From positions 1 through 37,100 of the forward strand of contig JAZRRX010000041.1 in NCBI GenBank assembly GCA_045651165.1: DNA of 37,100 nt, read 5' to 3'. The position numbers and the translations under genes are program-made. The notes beneath the pieces are model-generated. The model had not been told where the DNA came from and did not search any database. It saw only the letters and a list, made by a program, of their open reading frames with translations. The DNA is from RGIG4608 sp045651165. Lineage in GTDB: Bacteria; Bacillota; Clostridia; Oscillospirales; CAG-272. Numbering within the stretch: position 1 is the first letter of the stretch; each line of letters starts with the position of its first letter. Positions 24,828-32,229 of this stretch are shown here, one piece after another.

Positions 24828-25002
24828 CAATGTTCATAAAAATATTTGACATTATTAAACAATATGTTACATATATACAGTTATTAAGTTTTGATAGAAA
24901 TGTTTATGGTGCAAATAGACGAATGATAATTTACAAAATTGAATTTGGTTAAGTTAAAATTTGAAAAGAGGATATCTTGTGTTATAAATTTCATCAAATC
25001 TA

Positions 25003-25031
25003 TTGACAAATTCGTTGATTTTTGATAATAT
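25003..25031 (+). promoter_or_regulatory. Sigma-A promoter of the alaS T-box transcript
   Basis: TTGACA (25003-25008), 17-base spacer, TAATAT (25026-25031). The T-box leader starts a few bases later. Confidence 0.75.
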
Positions 25032-25039
25032 ATCTATGT

Positions 25040-25295
25040 ATGAAATACGATGACAAGAATAAGTAGTGTTTTTCGTTGCTTTCAGAGAGCTGTCGGGTGG
25101 TGCGAGGCAGTAGGGCGGGGAATATGAAGCTATCTTTGAGTTGCTTCCGAAAGGAAAGTCGGGTGCGCCCGTTAAAGCGTGGGCTATTTTTAGCTAATGA
25201 GGTCATTTTCGTGAGGAAATGGCGAAATAAGGTGGTATCGCGAGCGCTCTCGTCCTTATGCTTTGGCATTTGGCGTGGGGGCTTTTTATTTTACC
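25040..25295 (+). ncRNA. Alanine T-box leader with specifier codon GCT
   Basis: This leader binds uncharged tRNA-Ala and lets transcription continue into alaS. Stem I begins near 25080 (AGAGAGC word). The specifier loop GAAGCTATCTTTGAG (25126-25140) offers GCT (Ala) at 25129-25131. The T-box sequence GGTGGTATCGCG is at 25231-25242; its UGGU (25233-25236) pairs with the ACCA end of tRNA-Ala, whose discriminator base is A. The antiterminator pairs ATAAGG (25228-25232 area) with CCTTAT (25254-25259). The competing terminator uses GCTCTCGT (25246-25253) against the GCGTGGGGGC word near 25270-25280, followed by a T-rich tract. Confidence 0.93.
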
Positions 25296-25349
25296 CGTAA
25301 TCAAACAGAAAATCAATTATTCTTATAAAACCGAAAGGAAACGAAAAAA

Positions 25350-27980
25350 ATGAAATGGACATCACTTAATGATTTGAGAGAAAGCTATCTTGCTTTCTTT
25401 GAAAAAAAGGGACATTTAAGACTTAAATCCTTCCCATTAGTACCCATCAATGACAAATCTTTGCTTCTTATTAACTCCGGTATGGCTCCTATGAAGAAGT
25501 ACTTTACAGGTGAAGAAGAGCCACCGAGAAATCGCGTTTGTACTTGTCAAAAGTGCATCAGAACTCCCGACCTTGAAAGAGTTGGTCACACAGCTCGTCA
25601 CGGCACATTCTTTGAAATGCTTGGTAACTTCTCATTCGGTGACTACTTTAAGGTTGAAGCTATCGAATGGTGTTGGGAATTCCTCACAAAAGAACTTGAA
25701 ATCCCCGAAAACTTGCTCTGGCCCTCAATTTACGAGCAGGATGACGAGTCCTACGATATTTGGGTAAATCACATTGGTGTTAACCCCGAGCACGTTGTTC
25801 GTATGGGTAAGGCAGACAACTTCTGGGAGCACGGCACAGGTCCTTGCGGTCCTTGTTCTGAAATTTATTTCGACCGTGGTGAAAAGTACGGTTGTGGTGA
25901 CCCCAACTGTAAGCCTGGTTGCGAATGCGACAGATACATGGAAATTTGGAACAACGTATTCTCACAGTTCAACAACATGGGCGACGGCACATACGAAGAA
26001 CTTGCACAGAAGAATATCGACACAGGTATGGGTCTTGAACGTCTTGCTTGCGTAATGCAGGGCGTAGATAATATGTTTGAGGTTGACTCAATTCGTAAAA
26101 TCATTGACAAGGTTTGCGAAATTTGTGGCAAGACATACGGCAACGATGCTAACAACGACATCTCAATCCGTGTTATCACTGACCACACAAGAAGCGCAAT
26201 GTTTATGATTGCTGACGGCGTTATTCCTTCAAACGAAGGTCGTGGATACGTTCTTCGTAGAATTATTCGTCGTGCTTGCCGTCACGGAAAACTTCTTGGC
26301 ATTAACCACGCGTTCCTTGTAGATATGGTTAACGTGGCGATTAACGAAAGCTGCGCGGCTTATCCCGAACTCTCCGAAAAGGGTGATTACATTCGCAAGG
26401 TGCTTTCTATGGAAGAAGAAAGATTCGATGCAACAATCGATGCAGGTCTTTCAATTCTCTCCGACCTCATTCGTGGTGCGCTCTCCGAAAACAGTGACAC
26501 AATTTCAGGTGAAGAAGTATTCAAGCTTTATGATACATTTGGTTTCCCCATTGATTTGACACGCGAAATTGCAGAAGAAAACCACCTCAAGATTGATGAG
26601 GACTCATTTAAGGCGCTTATGCTCGACCAAAGAACAAGAGCAAGAGAGGCAAGAGCTAATATCAGTGGCTGGTCCGATAACTCAAAGAATCTTCTTGCAG
26701 ACCTTCCCAAAACCGAATTTACAGGTTACACAGATTACAAGACTGAAGCAAAGGTTATTGCTATTCTTGTTAATGATGAAAGCGTTGAAAGTGTAAACGA
26801 GGGTGATTGCACAGTAGTTCTTGACAAGACTCCTTTCTACGGAGAGGGTGGTGGTCAGGTTGGCGACACAGGTACAATCCATGGTGAAAACTCACTCTTG
26901 ACAGTTTATGATACAAAGAAAACTGACGGTGTTTACATTCACCTTTGCACAGTTGCAAACGGAACTTTGAACGTTGGAGACACAGTAACTGCGGACATCA
27001 CAGATGCTCGCCGTGATGCTATCAAGAGAAATCACTCTGCGGCTCACTTGCTTCAGGCGGCTCTTCGTTCTGTACTTGGTACACACGTTGAGCAGGCAGG
27101 TTCTTACGTTGATGAAAACGTTTGTCGTTTCGACTTTACACACTTTATTGCTCTTACTGAAAACGAACTTAAGCAGGTTGAAGCACTTGTTAATGCGCAC
27201 ATTCTTGCGGCTAACGAAATCGTTACAAGAGAAATGGACATCGAAAGCGCAAGAAAAGAGGGTGCTATGGCACTCTTTGGTGAAAAGTACGGCAAGACAG
27301 TTCGCGTTGTTAAGATGGGTAACTTCTCAACTGAGCTTTGTGGTGGTACACACTGTGATAACACAGGCAAGATTGGACTTTTCAAGATAACTTCCGAGTC
27401 TTCCGTTGCAGCAGGTGTAAGAAGAATTGAGGCGGTAACAGGTCTTGGTGTTCTTCACGTTCTTGCTACACGCGAGGCACTTATCAATCAGGCTGCGGCT
27501 GAACTCAAAGTTCCCAACGCAAACGACCTTGCAAAGAGAGCAAATGCCGTTATGGGTGAAATTGCTTCCTTGAAGAAGGAAATCGAAGCACTCAATAATA
27601 AGATTGCTGCATCTAAACTTGACGGAGTTCTTAACTCTGCAAAACAGATTAAGTCCGTTAAACTTATCGCATTCAATGCCGAGGGTATGGATGTTGATAG
27701 CGCAAGAACACTTGGTGACAAGATTAAGGCAGAGCATTCTGACACAGTTGCAGTGCTTGCAGTAAATGCAAACGGAAAGCTCAACTTTATCGCAGTTGCA
27801 GGTAAGGACGCAGTTGCAAATGGTGTTCACGCAGGCAAGCTCGTAGGTGCTGTAGCGGCAGTTACAGGCGGTAAGGGTGGCGGACGTCCCGACTCTGCTA
27901 TGGCAGGTGGTGTTGACACAACAAAGATTAACGAAGCTTTGAAAAAAGCAGAAGAAATTGTTGAAACAATGTCAAAATAA
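25350..27980 (+). CDS. alaS: Alanyl-tRNA synthetase
   Basis: The 876-residue class II synthetase charges tRNA-Ala. The N-terminal catalytic core opens with the LRESYLAFFEKKGH word typical of AlaRS and includes motif 2 (RHGTFFEMLGNFSFGDYF) and the motif 3 GMGLERL word. The editing domain shows HSAAHLLQAAL and the metal-binding ELCGGTHC. The coiled-coil and glycine-rich C-Ala domain (GGKGGGRPDSAMAGG near the end) is complete. The ribosome site CGAAAGGAAA precedes the ATG. The T-box leader upstream makes it respond to alanine starvation. Confidence 0.97.
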   Translation: MKWTSLNDLRESYLAFFEKKGHLRLKSFPLVPINDKSLLLINSGMAPMKKYFTGEEEPPRNRVCTCQKCIRTPDLERVGHTARHGTFFEMLGNFSFGDYFKVEAIEWCWEFLTKELEIPENLLWPSIYEQDDESYDIWVNHIGVNPEHVVRMGKADNFWEHGTGPCGPCSEIYFDRGEKYGCGDPNCKPGCECDRYMEIWNNVFSQFNNMGDGTYEELAQKNIDTGMGLERLACVMQGVDNMFEVDSIRKIIDKVCEICGKTYGNDANNDISIRVITDHTRSAMFMIADGVIPSNEGRGYVLRRIIRRACRHGKLLGINHAFLVDMVNVAINESCAAYPELSEKGDYIRKVLSMEEERFDATIDAGLSILSDLIRGALSENSDTISGEEVFKLYDTFGFPIDLTREIAEENHLKIDEDSFKALMLDQRTRAREARANISGWSDNSKNLLADLPKTEFTGYTDYKTEAKVIAILVNDESVESVNEGDCTVVLDKTPFYGEGGGQVGDTGTIHGENSLLTVYDTKKTDGVYIHLCTVANGTLNVGDTVTADITDARRDAIKRNHSAAHLLQAALRSVLGTHVEQAGSYVDENVCRFDFTHFIALTENELKQVEALVNAHILAANEIVTREMDIESARKEGAMALFGEKYGKTVRVVKMGNFSTELCGGTHCDNTGKIGLFKITSESSVAAGVRRIEAVTGLGVLHVLATREALINQAAAELKVPNANDLAKRANAVMGEIASLKKEIEALNNKIAASKLDGVLNSAKQIKSVKLIAFNAEGMDVDSARTLGDKIKAEHSDTVAVLAVNANGKLNFIAVAGKDAVANGVHAGKLVGAVAAVTGGKGGGRPDSAMAGGVDTTKINEALKKAEEIVETMSK

Positions 27981-28008
27981 TTGGACAAAACTATTATATA
28001 AAATAGGG

Positions 28009-28036
28009 AAAAACGGCAGGAAAACCTGCCGTTTTT
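28009..28036 (+). terminator. Intrinsic terminator of alaS
   Basis: A 12-bp stem pairs 28009-28020 with 28025-28036 around an AAAA loop; the 3' arm ends in the T run. The next repeat begins immediately after it. Confidence 0.92.
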
Positions 28037-28300
28037 TGATAAAAATTAGGGTTTGTAGAGAAATGAGAAAATTTATAATTTATTTGCAATTTTCAGTTGT
28101 AGGGACAGGCGTCCTCGACTGTCCGCAGTAATGGAGTACCAAATATCATCACGGCTTCGTACGAAGCAAAGCATAACATTTTCTTATAAAAGTTACTTTG
28201 CGTGTGGAACGGACAGCCGACCACCCCTGTCCCTACAACAACATGCAATTCGTTGCCGTATACCTCGAACTATCTCCTCGATAAATTAAAATTTGAACAA
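28037..28300 (+). repeat. Short-form intergenic repeat, copy next to alaS
   Basis: The inner inverted arms 28097-28124 and 28211-28238 match at 24 of 28 positions, and the core 28148-28210 matches the start of the window. The right end (about 28269-28297, CTATCTCC followed by AAATTAAAATTTGAA) is the TTTTG type; the left end (28037-28066) is a poorer GGG-type match. No ORF is present. It begins right behind the alaS terminator. Confidence 0.8.
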
Positions 28301-28329
28301 AAAGTTACTTACAGAACGAAAGCCACAAA

Positions 28330-28430
28330 AACTCGATCATAGATTCCTGCGCGCATAAATGCGCTTGGTTTTGCTTGCTTCACTTTGTTGCACTCGCAAA
28401 ACTTCGCTATCGCTCAGAATGACACGTAGC
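28330..28430. repeat. Degenerate intergenic repeat-like stretch
   Basis: It holds a GCGCAT-AA-ATGCGC palindrome (28351-28364), an inverted GTTTTGC/GCAAAAC pair, and the word TCGCTCAGAATGACA, which I have met as a dispersed intergenic word in many bacterial genomes. No gene is seen here. Only one copy lies in this window, so its repeat nature is not proven from this sequence. Confidence 0.35.
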
Positions 28431-28444
28431 CGAGATGTTTGTGC

Positions 28445-28473
28445 TTGACACAACTTTGAGCTTGTGATATAAT
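28445..28473 (+). promoter_or_regulatory. Consensus sigma-A promoter of the accessory operon
   Basis: TTGACA (28445-28450), 17-base spacer, TATAAT (28468-28473): both boxes are exact consensus. The first gene starts 36 bases further on. Confidence 0.88.
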
Positions 28474-28509
28474 TATTGAACAAATAAAAAATAAAAGTGA
28501 GGAAAATAA

Positions 28510-29085
28510 ATGCGTGAAAATGAGTGGACAAAAAGTATAAAAGAATTGATCGAGAATTCAAATCTTGGTGATGAAATATATGTTGATGTTTTGAAGAAGA
28601 TTCCTTATGCTTTTGAGATATCATCATTTGACGAAAGTTGGCATATTGACGGAGAAAGTTATGATGTTACTCCTTTTGAAACTGATTTAATAATATATGA
28701 AAAAGTTAATGGCAAAATTATTCCTCGAGTAATTGTTGAATCTAAAGTGGGTACAGTATCTACTCATGATGCAATTACTTATAGCCATAAAGCTATGTAT
28801 CACAAAAACGTTATTCCATTCGTAAAATATGGGATTATGCTTGGTAATAGAGAAACATATCCCTTGCCTGGACGTTTGTATAGGCACGGAACAAATTTTG
28901 ATTTTTTATTTAGTTTTATTGGATACATACCAACTGAAAAAGAGAAAAATCAGTTTATCGAAATGTTAAGGAGAGAAGTAGAATATTCACGCAAATTTGA
29001 AGAAATGCTTTCTAATAGTAGATCAAAAAGTCGAAAACGTTACTATATGCTTCAAAAAGAATTTCATCTTGAAGAAATGGATTGA
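28510..29085 (+). CDS. PD-(D/E)XK nuclease-like protein
   Basis: The 191-residue product has the core of a PD-(D/E)XK nuclease: Asp59 in ETDLIIYE, then Glu77-Ser-Lys79 in RVIVESK on the next strand. A helix with THDAITYSHKA follows, as in small restriction-type folds. The C-terminal 40 residues are rich in charged residues and probably helical. No DNA-binding domain or methyltransferase partner is seen beside it, so it is not a complete restriction-modification system. It could be an orphan nuclease, a defence component or an inactive relative. The promoter is strong, the ribosome site is GAGG, and the kinase-like gene starts 22 bases after its stop. Confidence 0.65.
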   Translation: MRENEWTKSIKELIENSNLGDEIYVDVLKKIPYAFEISSFDESWHIDGESYDVTPFETDLIIYEKVNGKIIPRVIVESKVGTVSTHDAITYSHKAMYHKNVIPFVKYGIMLGNRETYPLPGRLYRHGTNFDFLFSFIGYIPTEKEKNQFIEMLRREVEYSRKFEEMLSNSRSKSRKRYYMLQKEFHLEEMD

Positions 29086-29107
29086 TAAATATAAGGCAGG
29101 TGAAAAT

Positions 29108-29644
29108 ATGAAATTGGTAATAATAGTCGGCTCGGGTGCTGTTGGAAAAATGACCGTTGGTCAGGAGCTTATGAAAATAACTGATTTGCGTCTTTTTCAC
29201 AATCATATGATGATTGAGCCCGTGATTGACATTTTTGGCTATTTTCACGGTGGTGTGACTCAAAAATTGCGCGAGATTATTTTTGAGGAGTTTTTAAAGA
29301 GCGACAACGCAGGTATGATTTTCACATTTTTATGGGCTTTCGATATGCCGACGGATAGGGAATACATTATGAGTGTTGCAGAGAAATTCGACGAGGTTTG
29401 TTGCGTGGAATTGATTGCCGACCAAAGTGTGCGAATTGAACGAAACAAGACTGAAAACCGTCTTAAAAATAAGGCATCGAAGCGCGATTTGGCTGTTTCG
29501 GAGCAGAGATTGTTGAATGAAGAAAGATATCGCCTTGTTAGTAACGAGGGTGAAATTCCATTTGAAAATTATTTGAGAATTGACAATACCAATCTTTCGC
29601 CCGACATCGTGGCAATGATGATAAAAGAAAAATTTGATTTATAA
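29108..29644 (+). CDS. P-loop kinase-like NTPase
   Basis: A 178-residue protein with a Walker A-like loop GSGAVGKMT (8-16). Met15 replaces the usual Ser or Thr after the Lys, with Thr16 next; this variant is shared by a known but uncharacterised AAA/shikimate-kinase-like family. Then comes LFHNHMMIEPV (29-39), also typical of that family. A lid-like RIERNKTENR word follows. It may phosphorylate a small molecule (inference). The start at 29108 follows AGGTG; the longer frame from 28997 overlaps the nuclease-like gene. The two genes appear to form one operon ending in the terminator at 29646. Confidence 0.75.
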   Translation: MKLVIIVGSGAVGKMTVGQELMKITDLRLFHNHMMIEPVIDIFGYFHGGVTQKLREIIFEEFLKSDNAGMIFTFLWAFDMPTDREYIMSVAEKFDEVCCVELIADQSVRIERNKTENRLKNKASKRDLAVSEQRLLNEERYRLVSNEGEIPFENYLRIDNTNLSPDIVAMMIKEKFDL

Positions 29645-29645
29645 T

Positions 29646-29680
29646 AAATAGCAGGGACAAGCCCTGCTATTTCTTTTTTA
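29646..29680 (+). terminator. Intrinsic terminator of the accessory operon
   Basis: An 11-bp stem pairs 29646-29656 with 29662-29672, followed by a C and six or more T. Confidence 0.88.
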
Positions 29681-29700
29681 CATAATTTTTTGAAAATATC

Positions 29701-29729
29701 TTGAAAAATAGATTAAAAAATAGTATAAT
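29701..29729 (+). promoter_or_regulatory. Sigma-A promoter of prfC
   Basis: TTGAAA (29701-29706), 17-base spacer, TATAAT (29724-29729), about 54 bases before the start codon. Confidence 0.8.
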
Positions 29730-29782
29730 AGAAATGTTGTGAACATTTAAAATTAACTAATTTTAGTATAAAGGAAAGAAAA

Positions 29783-31375
29783 ATGGCAGATTTTAATCAC
29801 GAAGTAAAAAGAAGAAGAACGTTTGCGATAATCTCCCACCCTGACGCAGGTAAGACAACCTTGACTGAAAAATTCCTCCTTTACGGTGGTGCAATTCAGT
29901 CCGCAGGTACTGTTAAGGGCAAGGCTTCTGACCGCCACGCGACAAGTGACTGGATGGACCTTGAAAAGCAAAGAGGTATTTCAATCACATCTTCAGTTAT
30001 GCAGTTTGAATATAACGATTATTGCATCAACATCCTCGACACACCCGGACACCAGGACTTCTCCGAGGACACATATAGAACTCTTATGGCTGCCGACTCT
30101 GCCGTAATGGTAATTGACGCGGCAAAGGGTATCGAGCCACAGACAAGAAAGCTCTTTAAGGTTTGCGCTATGCGTGATATTCCGATTTTCACATTCATCA
30201 ACAAGCTTGACCGTGAGGCGCAGGATCCATTCGACCTTCTTGACGAGCTTGAAAGGGAATTCGGAATTGGCACGTATCCTATGAACTGGCCCATCGGTTG
30301 TGGTGTCAACTTTAAGGGCGTTTTTGACCGTGAAAATCGTTCAATTCTCGCGTTTGACGAGTTCCACAGTGGTAGAAATCGTATTGAGGGTATCAAGTGC
30401 GACATTACCGACATTGAAAAAATGGATGAGCTTATCGGTGAATACGACAGACGTGCGCTTGTTGATCAGATTGAGCTTTTGGACGTTGCGAGCTATGAAT
30501 TCGACCTTGAAAGAGTGCGCCACGGCAAGCTCTCTCCCGTATTCTTCGGCTCTGCTCTTAACAATTTCGGTGTTGAGCCATTCCTCAAATGCTTCCTTGA
30601 GATGACAACTTCACCTCTTCCAAGACATGCAGAGGACAGAGTTGTTGATCCATTTGATGAAAAATTCTCTGCATTTGTTTTCAAAATTCAGGCAAATATG
30701 AACAAGGCTCACCGCGATAGGATCGCATTTATGAGAATTTGTTCAGGAAAATTTGATAAAAATAAGGAATATCTCCACGTTCAGAACAACAAGGTTGCAA
30801 AACTCTCACAGCCTCAGCAGATGATGGCTCAGGAGCGCGAAATCATTGATTATGCCTATGCAGGAGATATTATTGGTGTTTTCGACCCAGGTATTTTCTC
30901 AATCGGCGACACAATTTGCGACCCAAGTTTGAAGTTCAAGTTTGATAGAATTCCCACGTTTGCGCCCGAGCACTTTGCACTTGTTGAGCAGAAGGATTCA
31001 ATGAAGCGTAAGCAGTTTGCAAAGGGTATGAATCAGATTGCGCAAGAGGGTGCAATTCAGATGTTCTTCGAGCCAAACTCCGGTATGGAAAGAGTAATTG
31101 TCGGCGTTGTTGGTGTGCTTCAGTTTGAGGTTCTTGAATATCGACTTAAGCATGAATACGGAGTGGATATTATCCGTCGTCCCATGCCTCAGGCATACGT
31201 TCGTTGGATTGAAAATGAGAATATCGACATCAATAAGCTCACGCTCGATACAGATACAAAGTGGGTTCAGGACTATCGCGGCAATAACTTGCTCATTTTC
31301 CCAAGAGAATGGAGTATCCGCTGGGCACTTGAAAAGAATAAAGATTTAGTTCTTAAGGAATTTAGCGAGAAATAA
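29783..31375 (+). CDS. prfC: Peptide chain release factor 3
   Basis: The 530-residue translational GTPase removes RF1 or RF2 from the ribosome after peptide release. G1 is HPDAGKTT (19-26), G2 lies around the RGISITSS word, G3 is DTPGHQDF and G4 is NKLD. The EF-G-like domains II and III follow (from about 290). The RF3-specific words SHPDAGKTTLTEKFLLYGGA and DWMDLEKQRGISI separate it from EF-G. It has AAGGAAAG upstream and stands alone with its own promoter and terminator. RF1 is also encoded in this window, on the other strand. Confidence 0.96.
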   Translation: MADFNHEVKRRRTFAIISHPDAGKTTLTEKFLLYGGAIQSAGTVKGKASDRHATSDWMDLEKQRGISITSSVMQFEYNDYCINILDTPGHQDFSEDTYRTLMAADSAVMVIDAAKGIEPQTRKLFKVCAMRDIPIFTFINKLDREAQDPFDLLDELEREFGIGTYPMNWPIGCGVNFKGVFDRENRSILAFDEFHSGRNRIEGIKCDITDIEKMDELIGEYDRRALVDQIELLDVASYEFDLERVRHGKLSPVFFGSALNNFGVEPFLKCFLEMTTSPLPRHAEDRVVDPFDEKFSAFVFKIQANMNKAHRDRIAFMRICSGKFDKNKEYLHVQNNKVAKLSQPQQMMAQEREIIDYAYAGDIIGVFDPGIFSIGDTICDPSLKFKFDRIPTFAPEHFALVEQKDSMKRKQFAKGMNQIAQEGAIQMFFEPNSGMERVIVGVVGVLQFEVLEYRLKHEYGVDIIRRPMPQAYVRWIENENIDINKLTLDTDTKWVQDYRGNNLLIFPREWSIRWALEKNKDLVLKEFSEK

Positions 31376-31379
31376 AAAC

Positions 31380-31410
31380 AAAAGAGAGGCATTTGCCTCT
31401 CTTTTTTAGT
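31380..31410 (+). terminator. Intrinsic terminator of prfC
   Basis: An 11-bp stem pairs 31380-31390 with 31395-31405 around an ATTT loop, and is followed by T residues. Confidence 0.9.
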
Positions 31411-31436
31411 TAGTTTATTTGGGGTGTTTTCAAAGA

Positions 31437-31466
31437 AAAAAAGCCGGTGTTACCATCGGCTTTTTT
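31437..31466 (-). terminator. Intrinsic terminator of the adhE-kinase operon
   Basis: A 10-bp stem pairs 31437-31446 with 31457-31466 around a 10-base loop; the A tract on the plus strand gives T residues on the minus transcript. It lies 8 bases past the kinase gene stop. Confidence 0.82.
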
Positions 31467-31474
31467 CATATTTC

Positions 31475-32215
31475 CTATTCGTAATCAACAACGTCTGTCC
31501 AAGAAAGAAGGAACTCGCGTTCTTCCTCGTTGCCCTTTACAGACTGTGAAGCTGCAACGATGGGCATCCATTTTTGAACGTACTGCTTTGCTGTATCACT
31601 CTTTTTGCAGAATGTGTTAAGGTACTTTTCTGCGCCCTCTGTATCACCGTTAAGGCAGAACAAAAGGTATGTTCTTGCAACGTCTGCTGACGCGTTACCC
31701 TGTGTTGCGTGTGACCAGTCAAGGATATATGCTGTACCGTCTTCAGTAATAATGATATTTGAGGGGTTGAAATCGCCGTGGCAAACCTTATTGTGCTTGG
31801 GCATACCCTCAAGACGAGTGTGAAGCTCATATCTTGTTGTTGCATCAAGGCTTGACATAGAAATCTTTCTATTCATCTTATCCTTGAGCTTTGTGAGAAG
31901 GGGAGATTTCTTTGAGTGAACTTCCATTTGAAGTTCAACCAAAAGCTCGATATATTCGTCCTTCTTTTCGGGGTTTTCTTCCATGAGCTGTGCGAGAGTT
32001 GTACCCTCGATATACTCATTTACGATTGCCCATTTGCCGTCAATCATATTAACGCCGAGAAGTTTTGGAATATTAAGTCCTGTTTCTTCAATTTTCGCCT
32101 GATTGAGCGCTTCGTTAAGAACGTCCGCTTTGGAATATTCCTTATCGAAAACTTTAACTGTTTTATCACCGTCACGGTAGATTGTTTTATGCTTTCTTTG
32201 TGCAATTACTGTCAT
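31475..32215 (-). CDS. Aminoglycoside/choline-type phosphotransferase family protein
   Basis: A 246-residue protein-kinase-like fold enzyme. Lys21 in KTVKVF is the likely ATP-binding Lys. The catalytic loop is CHGDFNPSNI (145-154) with Asp148 and Asn153, and the metal ligand is Asp166 in ILDWSHA. Family members phosphorylate aminoglycosides, choline, thiamine, fructosamines or cell-wall sugars; nothing here points to one substrate, so antibiotic resistance should not be assumed. The gene starts 14 bases after the adhE stop, with AAGGAG, so it is cotranscribed with adhE, an unusual pairing. Confidence 0.85.
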   Translation of the reverse strand: MTVIAQRKHKTIYRDGDKTVKVFDKEYSKADVLNEALNQAKIEETGLNIPKLLGVNMIDGKWAIVNEYIEGTTLAQLMEENPEKKDEYIELLVELQMEVHSKKSPLLTKLKDKMNRKISMSSLDATTRYELHTRLEGMPKHNKVCHGDFNPSNIIITEDGTAYILDWSHATQGNASADVARTYLLFCLNGDTEGAEKYLNTFCKKSDTAKQYVQKWMPIVAASQSVKGNEEEREFLLSWTDVVDYE

Positions 32216-32229
32216 AGTTTTAATCTCCT

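Noticed and set aside
28337..28627. A minus-strand frame across the accessory-operon promoter
   Set aside because: It overlaps an exact consensus promoter and the start of the nuclease-like gene, and has no ribosome site or motif.
29108..29160. Met15 in the P loop read as a disabling mutation
   Set aside because: The GKMT form is shared by a family of intact homologues as far as I recall, so it is a family trait rather than decay.
31475..32215. The APH-like gene called as an aminoglycoside resistance gene
   Set aside because: Only the general kinase motifs are present. The family covers many substrates, and the operon context is metabolic.
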